Part shown: one piece after another, positions 25,115 through 33,336 of the stretch
Layout: each line of letters begins with the position of its first letter
How positions within the stretch are numbered: position 1 is the first letter of the stretch
Position numbers and translations under genes: made by a program
Assembly: GCF_000308795.1 (NCBI RefSeq)
Contig: NZ_BAGK01000312.1
Span: 21,747-85,746, forward strand
Length of the DNA: 64,000 nucleotides
Reading direction: 5' to 3'
Origin: Nocardia thailandica NBRC 100428
GTDB taxonomy: Bacteria > Actinomycetota > Actinomycetes > Mycobacteriales > Mycobacteriaceae
The notes under the pieces: model-generated
The model's input: only the letters and a program-made list of their open reading frames with translations
Told to the model about the DNA's origin: nothing
Databases searched by the model: none

Positions 25115-26341
25115 ATGCCGACTCCTGACGAACTCGCCGCCCGCGCCATAGGCGAGCGCATCCAGAACATCCGCACGCGCACCGGCCGGACCCGCGCCGT
25201 CGTCGCCGGTCTCGTCGGCCGGTCCGAGGATTGGCTACGCGACGTCGAGAAGGGCCGCCTACAGCACCCGCCGGGGCTTGAAATGCTGCTCAAGATCGGG
25301 CAGGCGCTCGGCGTGCGGGACCTGACCGAGATCACCGGGGAGCATGAGTTGCTCGTCGGCATCTCCCGTCGGGCCGGGCACCCTGTCGTCCCTGCCATCC
25401 GCGAGGCGATCGAGGGTGTCGACCTCACGCCGTCGCCGTCGCCGATCGACACTGTCGAGCTCGCCGCGCGGGTCGAACGCGCTTGGCGTCTGTGGCACAC
25501 ATCGGCGACCCCGCGTGCCGACGCGGGCGCGATGCTGCCCGAACTCATCCGTGACGGCCGCCGCGCGCTGCGCACCCTCGACGGACAGGAACGCCGCGCC
25601 GCCGCCGCTGCCCTGTCGGGTGCCTACGCACTGTCCGAACAAGTCCTTGCGTGGGTCGCCGACGCCCCGCTGTTGTGGCTCGCCGCCGACCGCTGCATGT
25701 CGGCCGCCGAGATCGCCGACGACCCCGTGACGCTCGCGTCCGCGTCGTGGGTGCTCGGCAACGTCTGGCGCTCGACAGGCCGCGAGGAAGACGCCTACCG
25801 GCTCGCGTCCGACGCCGTCGCGCTACTCGAACCGCACCTAGACGGCGACCAGGATGCACAAGCGCTCTGGGGTGCCTGCCAGTTGCACGGCGCGATTACC
25901 GCCGCCCGGATCGGCCGGGAGGGTGACGCGCTGCGCGGGATAGATCAGGCCATGGGGATGGCGCGCGCTCTGCCCGCCGGATCGGCGCACCCGTGGACGC
26001 TGTTCGGAATCGCGAACACCGAAATCAGCGCGGTGTCGGTACAGGTGGACTTGCGCAAGTCGGGGAGCGCGCTCGACGCGGCGAGCGTCGTCGACCCCGA
26101 CGCGGTGCCGTCGGTCGACCGCCGGTCGCGGTTGTGGCTGGAGCTGTCCCGCGCGTACGCCCAACAGCGCGACTGGCTCGGCACGCTCGGCGCGCTGCGC
26201 ACCGGCACGGCCGTTAGCGAGGAGTCGATGAGGTGCCACCCGTTGGCGCGGTCGCTGGCGGCCGAACTGGTCACCAACGGCGGACGACTCAACGAGCGGG
26301 AGTCGCGCGCGCTGGCCTCACGGCTCGGCGTCACGGCCTGA
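25115..26341 (+). CDS. large XRE-family regulator with helical repeat C-terminus
   Basis: 408 aa from ATG 25115. The HTH is residues ~10-70 (AIGERIQNIRTRTGRTRAVV, LVGRSEDWLRDVEKGRLQHP, MLLKIGQALGVRDLTEIT). The rest is a TPR-like helical array (AALSGAYALSEQVLAWVADA, LASASWVLGNVWRSTGREED, LWLELSRAYAQQRDWLGTLG). This is the common actinobacterial XRE regulator of about 400 aa found in mobile elements and beside signalling genes. It is the last gene before attR, with a terminator behind it. It may sense a signal through the repeat domain. Confidence 0.9.
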   Translation: MPTPDELAARAIGERIQNIRTRTGRTRAVVAGLVGRSEDWLRDVEKGRLQHPPGLEMLLKIGQALGVRDLTEITGEHELLVGISRRAGHPVVPAIREAIEGVDLTPSPSPIDTVELAARVERAWRLWHTSATPRADAGAMLPELIRDGRRALRTLDGQERRAAAAALSGAYALSEQVLAWVADAPLLWLAADRCMSAAEIADDPVTLASASWVLGNVWRSTGREEDAYRLASDAVALLEPHLDGDQDAQALWGACQLHGAITAARIGREGDALRGIDQAMGMARALPAGSAHPWTLFGIANTEISAVSVQVDLRKSGSALDAASVVDPDAVPSVDRRSRLWLELSRAYAQQRDWLGTLGALRTGTAVSEESMRCHPLARSLAAELVTNGGRLNERESRALASRLGVTA

Positions 26342-26388
26342 CCGACCGCCCCGCCGGGCGCGGCGCAGCACCCCGGACAAGCAAACGA

Positions 26389-26417
26389 CGGCCCGACGGG
26401 ATTCACCCGCCGGGCCG
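26389..26417 (+). terminator. terminator after the XRE gene
   Basis: CGGCCCGaCGGG-attca-CCCGcCGGGCCG is a 12-bp stem with one mismatch and a 5-nt loop, 47 bp after the stop. The poly-T run is absent, as is usual in this group. Confidence 0.7.
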
Positions 26418-26508
26418 TTGCCGTACGTTTGCTAGTGAGCTGACCAGGGAGAACCGCCGAACCCGCTGGTCAGACCCCATGAATCGAGTTCATGTGTGCA
26501 CGCTTTGC

Positions 26509-26520
26509 AGCACGAATTGA
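26509..26520. other. candidate attR core
   Basis: AGCACGAATTGA matches 12189-12200 exactly and lies after the element's last gene and terminator. The match continues imperfectly (AGCG / GCG). Confidence 0.7.
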
Positions 26521-26562
26521 GCGACATCTACCGACATTGAGCACCATCTACCGACATGTCGG
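26516..26562. repeat. two tandem 20-bp repeats and a palindrome at attR
   Basis: ATTGAGCGACATCTACCGAC and ATTGAGCACCATCTACCGAC (two mismatches) follow each other, starting inside the att core. They run into the 12-bp palindrome CCGACATGTCGG (26551-26562). They may be binding sites for the integrase or for a host protein at the target site. Confidence 0.65.
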
Positions 26563-26695
26563 GGACCCTGTCCCTAGATGGGCGAACACGCTGGTCAACT
26601 GGGAGAAACCGGGGCCGACCAGCGCCGCCGCCGCGCCGGGTGCTTGAATCTCCGGGGTAACCCGGCGAGTTCCCCCAATGGCCTCGCCACCTCGT

Positions 26696-27682
26696 TCACC
26701 GCCAACCGACCAGCACCCCCTGCGCCGGCATGGCTGCCAGCTTCTCCGGTGTTCCCCCGTCGACTCCTACCGTGTAGAGGGAAAAGCTGTTGTCGGCGTT
26801 GCGATACATGAACGCGACTCTTCGACCATCGGGGCTCGTCACGGGATTGAAGACCTTGGCGGTGTTCGTTTTCGGCAGCAGCTCGAGCATCGTGCCGCAG
26901 AATCCGATCGACCGAGGTTCCGCAGCGGTTGAGCGCACGACCTGCGCGCCTTTTGCGTAGGCGTAGTTCCGGCCGACCCACGTCTGCGCGTCGACGGCCG
27001 CGCATGCGTCATCGGAGGTGAAGGAGAGCTCGCCGTCCGCGGTGAACAGCGGTCGGGGGATCAACCCAGTCGACCCCACCGTGTACACCACTCGGCCGCC
27101 ACTGACCTCTCCTGGTTCCAACATGAGAATCTTGGTTTCCTCCCCGAGACGGTGCGAGTAGTGAAACCGCCCTTGGCCGTCGAATCCGTGACCTATTCCC
27201 GTGACCGGGCCGCTGAAGTCGTTCTTGGAACCCTGCACACCGGCGGTGACATCGGTGAAATTTCCATCGCGATCCAGCCAGCCCGCATGGAGGTCTCCGT
27301 TGATCTTCCTGTTGGCGAGGACTCGCGTCAGGTCGGGCGACACGAGCGTGCGGAACTCGAGCTCGCTGTCCAGCCCTGGCTGATGCAAACCGCCGAGCAG
27401 TGACGCGCCGGGAAAGCGGGCGACCGGACTCCGCTGTCCGGTGCTGGGGTCCACGATCTGGATCACCAAGGCATTCGGGTTGCTGACGTATTGGGCAAAG
27501 AGCAGACCATGAGTGGGCGCCGATGCCGCCGATGTCGATGTGGCCAGCGGTGTGCTGGTGGGCATCGTGGTTGTTCCGCTCCTGACATCGTCTGACGTTG
27601 AGCAGCTGACCATGCTGGTAGCAGCAATTGCTATGGCGGAGAGCAAGATACGTGGTCTCAAAGTGGATCCTTGATTAGGCAT
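26696..27682 (-). CDS. beta-propeller-type lipoprotein
   Basis: 328 aa. A lipoprotein signal peptide (ILLSAIAIAATSMVSC) has the lipid-modified Cys near residue 27, followed by a Ser/Thr linker. The rest is repeated beta motifs (LLFAQYVSNPNALVIQIVDP, PDLTRVLANRKINGDLHAGW, TSPDGRRVAFMYRNADNSFS) of the TolB/WD40 kind. Probably exported and anchored at the cell surface. It lies next to another lipoprotein gene in the same direction, 213 bp away. No substrate can be named. Confidence 0.85.
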   Translation of the reverse strand: MPNQGSTLRPRILLSAIAIAATSMVSCSTSDDVRSGTTTMPTSTPLATSTSAASAPTHGLLFAQYVSNPNALVIQIVDPSTGQRSPVARFPGASLLGGLHQPGLDSELEFRTLVSPDLTRVLANRKINGDLHAGWLDRDGNFTDVTAGVQGSKNDFSGPVTGIGHGFDGQGRFHYSHRLGEETKILMLEPGEVSGGRVVYTVGSTGLIPRPLFTADGELSFTSDDACAAVDAQTWVGRNYAYAKGAQVVRSTAAEPRSIGFCGTMLELLPKTNTAKVFNPVTSPDGRRVAFMYRNADNSFSLYTVGVDGGTPEKLAAMPAQGVLVGWR

Positions 27683-27895
27683 GGGGGAAGGGCCTTGCAG
27701 CGGTGTTCGGAGGGTCGGGAGCGGCCCTCTCGACCAGCACTCCGATCGCTGAGCTGAGGCGACACCTGCTGGGGTTAGGTCGGCGACAGCACCAGGAGGC
27801 CGGTTGTGGATGATCTGTCGGCGATCTCGCTCACCGCCGCGCGCCTCCTACCTTCGCGTTCGCAGTGCATCGACTCACCTACGAAGGGCATCTCT

Positions 27896-28474
27896 TCACT
27901 GTGGACACAGCGTGGCGCGCAGCTCGGCTTCGATCTCGTCCTGGGTGGCCGCTACATTTCCTACCGTCCAAGTCGCCCCTGACTGCCGAGACTTGCATGC
28001 TGCGAGCCCCGAATGCAGTGTGCTGCCGCGGCTGCCTTCGAGTGCTTTGCGATGTTGATCGATGTCGACGCCGTTGGCACGCATCCAATCTTCTGACGGA
28101 ATGTGCTGACAGACCCATGAGGTGTACTGCACGGCGGCCCCGGTCGGCAAACGCCCAAATTCTCGCTCGACCGTCGTGAACATGGCGCGCGCCGACGCCG
28201 ACGCATCGGCGCCAGTCGCTGCGCCAAGTGCGGATATAGAACGGGCGAGGTCGGAGATGAATTGCTCTACGGACGGGTCGACCAAGTATCGGTCACAGCC
28301 GTCTTCGACGAGATTGCCGCTCGGCTGCGGCGCCGGAGTCGTCGACCCAGGCAAGACTGCGCCGCCGCCCTCGATTTGCTCTCCGCTGCACGCCAGAGTC
28401 CCCGCAATGACCACAATGACCACCGCGCCGGCCCAGAGACGACGTCCGCACGCCGATCCACCGCCCAGTTGCAT
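27896..28474 (-). CDS. hypothetical lipoprotein
   Basis: 192 aa from ATG 28474 (an upstream ATG at 28498 would add eight residues). The signal peptide WAGAVVIVVIAGTLAC ends in a lipobox Cys. The mature part has paired cysteines (DGCDRYL, SWVCQHI, LAACKSR, ATLCPQ), so disulfides are likely, with helices such as SVEQFISDLARSISALGAAT. No family is recognised. Confidence 0.82.
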   Translation of the reverse strand: MQLGGGSACGRRLWAGAVVIVVIAGTLACSGEQIEGGGAVLPGSTTPAPQPSGNLVEDGCDRYLVDPSVEQFISDLARSISALGAATGADASASARAMFTTVEREFGRLPTGAAVQYTSWVCQHIPSEDWMRANGVDIDQHRKALEGSRGSTLHSGLAACKSRQSGATWTVGNVAATQDEIEAELRATLCPQ

Positions 28475-28498
28475 GTGCCGAGGATAGATGACACCCAC

Positions 28499-28956
28499 GC
28501 CCGGCTATGTCCGCCGAACAACGGACAGTTCCAGACAGGAATCCGTCACCCAGCTGCCGAGGCGACCGGGTCATAGAGCAACCGCACTAGGTCATGTCTC
28601 GCAGTACCTTCAGCCATTCGACCGTGAGGGCCATGACGATCCCGGCTCGGTAGTGCCTGTCGGTTGGGTTGCCGCAGCCTGCCTGTGTGTCCGAACGCGT
28701 CGAATAGGTCCGATGTCCGATCACGGGCAGCGCTGCCACACCAGCTGCACAGGCGGCGTTTCCGACGACGACCCGGTGCTCACGAATTGGGCGGGACCAT
28801 GGGACCTGGGCCGTTGTGGGCGTTGGGTACGTCGATCGACTCCGGTGTCCCCTGTTCGACCGATACACCCTTGTCTGAGCACGTCATACGGTTTTCGAGT
28901 CAGTTTGCACGACCTTGCCTGATGAAGAGAATGCCGAAGTAGCGGAGGAACAGACT
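28499..28956. other. ~460 bp intergenic
   Basis: No convincing gene. A minus frame ending MALTVEWLKVLRDMT near 28590 could be a short remnant. The plus strand must hold the promoter of the secreted protein at 28957. Confidence 0.4.
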
Positions 28957-29496
28957 GTGCGTACGACGATGAATTCGAAGACCGCGTGGGCGACGGTGGG
29001 CCTTGCGACGTTGGCGTTGTCGCTCAGCGCGGTGCCGGGCGTGTCGCTAGCCGACACCGGCAGCGGTGATTCCGGCAGCGCGGTGATCGATACCGGTAGT
29101 GGAGTGCTCGATGGCGTCATCGACACGGGCAGCGGCATCCTCGACGGCGGAAGTGGCGTCTTGGGTGATTTGTTCGGTAGCGGATCAGCGGCGACGCAGC
29201 AGTGCAACAACTCGACCAAGTCCGGCGGCGAGGGCGTCACCACGACCATTCATCAGCTCGGCACCGCAGGCCCGACCAGATTCGTTCTGGTCTATGAGAC
29301 CTACGACGTCCCTGATCGTATCCAAGTGTTCTATCAAGGCGCCCAGATTCACGACACCGGCTATGTAGGCGACCAGATCAACCAGGGCACCGGTTCGACG
29401 GTCGTCGCGGTCCCGGCCGGCGCAGCGACGTCGGTCACGGTCCGGGTCACCGGCCCGAGCGGCACCAAGTGGGACTACACCGTCCGCTGCCCCTAG
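28957..29496 (+). CDS. secreted protein with DTGSG repeats
   Basis: 179 aa from GTG 28957 with GCGGAGGAA upstream; the frame is open further 5'. A signal peptide (AWATVGLATLALSLSAVPGV) with a cleavage site after LAD-like residues is followed by a low-complexity segment of DTGSG/LDGGSG repeats (residues ~34-75). A folded beta domain comes last (RFVLVYETYDVPDRIQVFYQ, TVVAVPAGAATSVTVRVTGP) and ends VRCP. Two cysteines (QQCNN, VRCP) probably form a disulfide. It is likely extracellular. Confidence 0.82.
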   Translation: MRTTMNSKTAWATVGLATLALSLSAVPGVSLADTGSGDSGSAVIDTGSGVLDGVIDTGSGILDGGSGVLGDLFGSGSAATQQCNNSTKSGGEGVTTTIHQLGTAGPTRFVLVYETYDVPDRIQVFYQGAQIHDTGYVGDQINQGTGSTVVAVPAGAATSVTVRVTGPSGTKWDYTVRCP

Positions 29497-29684
29497 GCAG
29501 TCGCTTGGACCGGGCGCGAAGTCGGGAACATGTTCGTTCCTTTTGCGCGTGGCGGCTCGACCGGTGTTCATCGGGTTGCCGCAAAGGCTGCAGCGCTCGG
29601 TTGCCATGCGAGAACGTCGGTGTGATCGCTGGTGCCTGGCGTCGCCGCCTCGCCGGGCGGGTCTGACAAGGAAGGGGGCTGGCC

Positions 29685-29984
29685 ATGGAGAACGTTTCGA
29701 GCCTGTTCCTGATCGGTCTCGTGGGGTTTGCAGTGGTGTGCGGCGCGCTGGCCGCTGCGATCGTGGCTGCCAAGGGCAACAATAGTGTCGGCTACTTCGT
29801 GCTCGCGGTGGTGTCCGGAGTGATCGGGATCGTTGTAGCGCTGGTGGTACCTGGTCGGGCGCGACCCCCGCGCGGGTGGAAGCGGATTCATCGCCCACGA
29901 TGCGGCACCGAACAGAACGTCGAGCCTGGCAAGTCCGAGTTCGTCTGCTGGCAATGCGAATTCGATGGCCCGCCGGAGTGGTAG
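29685..29984 (+). CDS. small membrane protein with C-terminal zinc ribbon
   Basis: 99 aa from ATG 29685. It has two transmembrane helices (SLFLIGLVGFAVVCGALAAA and VGYFVLAVVSGVIGIVVALV) and then a cytoplasmic CGTEQN...CWQCEF zinc-ribbon-like end. Function unknown. It is 92 bp before the sensor kinase gene in the same direction. Confidence 0.8.
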   Translation: MENVSSLFLIGLVGFAVVCGALAAAIVAAKGNNSVGYFVLAVVSGVIGIVVALVVPGRARPPRGWKRIHRPRCGTEQNVEPGKSEFVCWQCEFDGPPEW

Positions 29985-30076
29985 TGACATCCACGTCGTT
30001 CCTTGCCGCCGCCCTTCACCGGGCCCGCAGGATCCGGGCACGTCTCAGGTGCTCGGCCTTGACTGTTGGGCGAATA

Positions 30077-32266
30077 ATGGGGCGGGTGAGTTCGGATGGG
30101 GCGGCGACGCGGCCGGTGCTGGGTGCACGCATCGATCGGATCGCGGCGTCGACGCTGAGTGTCGTCGAAGCGGCTGTCGCTGTGGTGTATCTGGTCGGTG
30201 GTGGCGTCGGCCTCGCGTCGATGCTCATCCACACCGGACTGTTGGGGTGGGCTCTGTGGCGGTGGACCCGACCGTGGAATCCGGGGTGGGAGTCGATCGT
30301 TGCGGGGGCGTACTTGCTGTGCACGCCGCTCATGGTGGACGGCCCGGAGTTCACGACAAGGGCCAGTCCCATGTTGGCGGTCGCAGGGACAGTGGTGGTG
30401 ACAGTGGCGATGTCGCGCCCGGTCCGCGTGTCGCTGCCCGCCACGGCGATCGTGGTCGCCGCCTGGGCATCGGGTGCGGTGCTGGTGCCCGGGGTCGATC
30501 GACCATGGACCATCTTCAGTCTCGACTTCCTGGTAGTCGAGTGGGGCGTCGCCGCGGTGTTGCGTTCGCTCGTCTTGCGGTCGGCGCAGCTCACCGACGA
30601 CGCGTTCACCCGATACACCACCAGCAGAATCGATGCTGAGGTCATGTCGGCGCGCCGCCGCGACGAGCGCGAGACATGGGCGACGCTGCACGACACCGCC
30701 GCGTCCACGTTGGCGATGGTCGGCCAAGGCATTGTTGTCGACGGCGACCGGTTACGGGCCCAAGCCCGCCGCGATCTGCAGGCCGTACGGCGCGGCGCTC
30801 AGGCGCTGAACATCGACGAATTCGCTCGCCGGATCGATGAGCACGCGATAGGCATCGACACTCCGGTCCGGTTCTGTGGTCGCGCTGCGGGACCGGACAA
30901 CCCGCGCACCAGCCAGGCGGTGGTGGCCGCAGTCGGTGAGGCATTGACCAATGTCGACCGGCATGCCGAAGCGAGCCTGGTGACGGTCGAATTCGGGGAC
31001 CGGAACGTACGCGTCGTCGACGACGGCGTCGGCTTCGATCCCCACGACGCTGCGCTACCAGCTGACCGGTTCGGCATACGGAACTCGATCCGTGGCCGTC
31101 TCGCCGATGCGGGAGCCATCGTCGAGATTGTCTCGTCGCCGGGCGCGGGAACCACGGTCGAGATTCGATGGGACACCACCCATGAACCGGACCTGCGCCG
31201 TGATGCGGACGACGCGCTGCGGCTGCTGCGCGGCTACGGGTACGGACTGGTGGTGATCGCGGTCGTCATCACCGGACTACAGAGCCTCAATGCCCTCTCC
31301 GCCGCGCACCCCACGGCGCAAGCCGGCATCCTGGCCACTGCCGTGCTGACCGCGTTCGTCGCGGTAGCAGAGCTTCGCCATCACCTTCCCACTACCCTGT
31401 GGTGGACGACAGCGACAGTCGTGGTGGTACTCGCACCGCTGCAAACGGCACTACTGACCCCCGATCAGGTCACCAGCAGCGCCAACTGGGCCGTCGCCGC
31501 GCTCGGCTGGCAACTCGCCGCCCTGTCAGTGCATCGAGGAAGCCGCATCGGCCTTGGACTGCTCGCTGCGTTGTGGTCGGCCGGAACAGCCACAGCGGTC
31601 GCTGTCGTTTCCATCGGGGTTCTGTCGACACTGCTGTACACCGTGATCAGCGTGACGGTCCTGCAGGGTGTCGCGCTCGGATTCAGCGACTTCCTGCGCT
31701 GGGCCGTGCGTCGGACGCGACAAGCCGGCAGCGACCTGGCCGACCTGCGAATCCAGACCACGCTCACCGCGGCACTCCACCAGGACCGCCGCCGGCGTTA
31801 CCAGCGCATGTCCCGCCAACTCGTTCCGGTACTGCAACAACTCGCCGACGACCCCGACTCGGCGTCCACGCCGGCGGTCCGAGCCGCATGCTCGCTCGAG
31901 TCGACCAGGCTGCGACGGCTGTTCGCCGAGGAGCCACCCGCGACGGCGGCGCTGCTCGATGAACTGCTCCCCGCGATCGAGGCTGCCGAGGCACGCGGAG
32001 TCGCCGTGGTCACCCATCCGATCGGCAGGACCGTCGCCTTCGATCCACAAGCACACACCGAGGCGCTGACCGTCGCGATAATCTTGCTCGCAGGCACCCG
32101 AACCCGCGCCAAGATCGTCCTCACCGGCACGCCCGACCAGCGCGCCGACCTCAGCATCACCTGCGACTGCGACGACACCTGCACCCAGGCTGTCACTGCG
32201 ATCACACCACAGGCCACGCTGATCTGCTACGACGCTCTGGTCTGGGCCACAGTGCCGCTGCCCTGA
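30077..32266 (+). CDS. NarL-type sensor histidine kinase with an extra membrane and C-terminal module
   Basis: 729 aa from ATG 30077 (GTG 30086 also possible). An N-terminal bundle of transmembrane helices (residues 20-170) is followed by a HisKA_3 H-box (ERETWATLHDTAASTLAMVG, His ~205) and a HATPase (VGEALTNVDRHAEASLVTVE; VVDDGVGFDP; GIRNSIRGRLADAGAIVEIV). Unusually, a second membrane domain (~residues 385-545) and another cytoplasmic helical domain follow (QRMSRQLVPVLQQLADDPDS, AALLDELLPAIEAAEARGV), which looks like a degenerate kinase half. The partner is the response regulator 24 bp downstream. The signal is unknown. Confidence 0.92.
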   Translation: MGRVSSDGAATRPVLGARIDRIAASTLSVVEAAVAVVYLVGGGVGLASMLIHTGLLGWALWRWTRPWNPGWESIVAGAYLLCTPLMVDGPEFTTRASPMLAVAGTVVVTVAMSRPVRVSLPATAIVVAAWASGAVLVPGVDRPWTIFSLDFLVVEWGVAAVLRSLVLRSAQLTDDAFTRYTTSRIDAEVMSARRRDERETWATLHDTAASTLAMVGQGIVVDGDRLRAQARRDLQAVRRGAQALNIDEFARRIDEHAIGIDTPVRFCGRAAGPDNPRTSQAVVAAVGEALTNVDRHAEASLVTVEFGDRNVRVVDDGVGFDPHDAALPADRFGIRNSIRGRLADAGAIVEIVSSPGAGTTVEIRWDTTHEPDLRRDADDALRLLRGYGYGLVVIAVVITGLQSLNALSAAHPTAQAGILATAVLTAFVAVAELRHHLPTTLWWTTATVVVVLAPLQTALLTPDQVTSSANWAVAALGWQLAALSVHRGSRIGLGLLAALWSAGTATAVAVVSIGVLSTLLYTVISVTVLQGVALGFSDFLRWAVRRTRQAGSDLADLRIQTTLTAALHQDRRRRYQRMSRQLVPVLQQLADDPDSASTPAVRAACSLESTRLRRLFAEEPPATAALLDELLPAIEAAEARGVAVVTHPIGRTVAFDPQAHTEALTVAIILLAGTRTRAKIVLTGTPDQRADLSITCDCDDTCTQAVTAITPQATLICYDALVWATVPLP

Positions 32267-32290
32267 ACCCGACCGGAGTCCGGGCAGACA

Positions 32291-32986
32291 GTGTCCCGGA
32301 CGACAGAGGTGAAGGTGCCCCACCCCAATGACAGCGGCATGCCGGTAGCGGTGGTCGACGACCATTCCGTCGTCCACGCCGGCATCGCCGGCTGGTGCGC
32401 CGACGCGGACCCACCGATCCGCGTCGCCGCCCGCTACCACAGCCCCGGCGAGATCCTGGCCGACCCCGACGCGAGGCCCGATACCCTCGCTGCGGTCGTG
32501 TTGGATCTACAGTTCGCAGAATCCAGCCCCGACCTGTCCTCCACAGCAGCACTGTGCGAGAAGGGTTTCCGGATAGTGGTCTTCTCCCAACACACCCGCA
32601 GCGACCTGATCCTTGACTGCCTCGATCTGGGCGTGGTCACCTACCTGTCCAAGCTCGAAGGCGAAGTCCACCTCGTCGCTGCACTCCAAGCCGCCGGCGC
32701 TGACCGCCCCTATCTCAGCCCGACGATGGCCCAGGCGATGAGCCAGGACGCCCGCCCGACCAGACCCACCCTGTCACCACGCGAACGGGAAGTCCTCCTC
32801 GCCTGGTTCCAAACCGAATCCAAAGCACTAGTCGGGAAACGGCTGTTCATCACCGCGGGAACCGTGAACACCCACCTCGAACGGATCCGCGCGAAGTATG
32901 CCCACGTCGGACGCCCCGCCCCAACCAAAGCCGCACTCGTCGCCCGAGCGATCCAAGACGGGCTCGTCGATCCCAACCAGCTGTAG
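32291..32986 (+). CDS. NarL/FixJ-family response regulator
   Basis: 231 aa from GTG 32291 (a start near 32312 is possible). The receiver domain has acidic pair VVDDH (residues 22-24), the phosphoacceptor Asp72 in VVLDLQF, and Lys ~120 in TYLSKLEG. The C-terminal LuxR-type HTH (LSPREREVLLAWFQTESKAL, GTVNTHLERIRAKYAHVGRP) binds DNA. It is co-oriented with the kinase gene, so this is one two-component system. Confidence 0.95.
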   Translation: MSRTTEVKVPHPNDSGMPVAVVDDHSVVHAGIAGWCADADPPIRVAARYHSPGEILADPDARPDTLAAVVLDLQFAESSPDLSSTAALCEKGFRIVVFSQHTRSDLILDCLDLGVVTYLSKLEGEVHLVAALQAAGADRPYLSPTMAQAMSQDARPTRPTLSPREREVLLAWFQTESKALVGKRLFITAGTVNTHLERIRAKYAHVGRPAPTKAALVARAIQDGLVDPNQL

Positions 32987-33336
32987 ATGTCCCCAGGGGC
33001 GCACGTTCTGCCGACCGCCCGGCCGACCGTGCGGTCGTCGTGGCGGCATGCCTTATCCCGTCTGCGAGGTGCTGCAGGCACGCACCCGCACGTCGCAGTG
33101 TTGGGCAACGACACTCACTACCGGCAGCGCTGTACCGACTCGCCTCGACGAACGCATGCCTGCTCGACCCCGGTAACACCGACCACCGACCTCCTCCGGA
33201 GGAGGACGACTACTGAATCGGCACCGAACTTGTCACACACCATGATTCGCGCTCTGCCGGATGCGCTGATCGGCATCGACGATGTCGGTTGATCATCGGA
33301 CAGACAGGGGACACGACAAATGCGGACACTAGCGAT
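32987..33336. other. 350 bp intergenic with a 16-bp palindrome
   Basis: No gene seen. CCTCCTCCGGAGGAGG (33190-33205) is a perfect palindrome and could be a regulator site for the flanking genes. Confidence 0.4.

Larger units (their letters stand above)
12189..26520. mobile_element. 14.3-kb integrated element, candidate phage satellite
   Basis: The element is bounded by the direct repeat AGCACGAATTGA at 12189-12200 and 26509-26520. A tyrosine integrase gene ends 20 bp inside the left repeat. The contents are integrase, XRE repressor (minus), excisionase-like wHTH, small ORFs, primase-helicase, iteron-like repeats, P27-type TerS with coupled small genes, a membrane protein, three tiny minus ORFs and an XRE activator/repressor. 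No large terminase, portal, capsid, tail, lysis or FtsK-like transfer gene is seen. Integration, own replication, and a lone TerS is the pattern of packaging-parasite satellites. A decayed prophage or a stripped AICE are the alternatives. Confidence 0.8.

Noticed and set aside
12189..26520. Element as a conjugative AICE
   Set aside because: Integrase, Xis-like protein and Prim-Pol fit an AICE, but no FtsK/TraB-type translocase was found, and a TerS is present.
12189..26520. Element as a complete prophage
   Set aside because: No portal, capsid, large terminase, tail or lysis genes were found.
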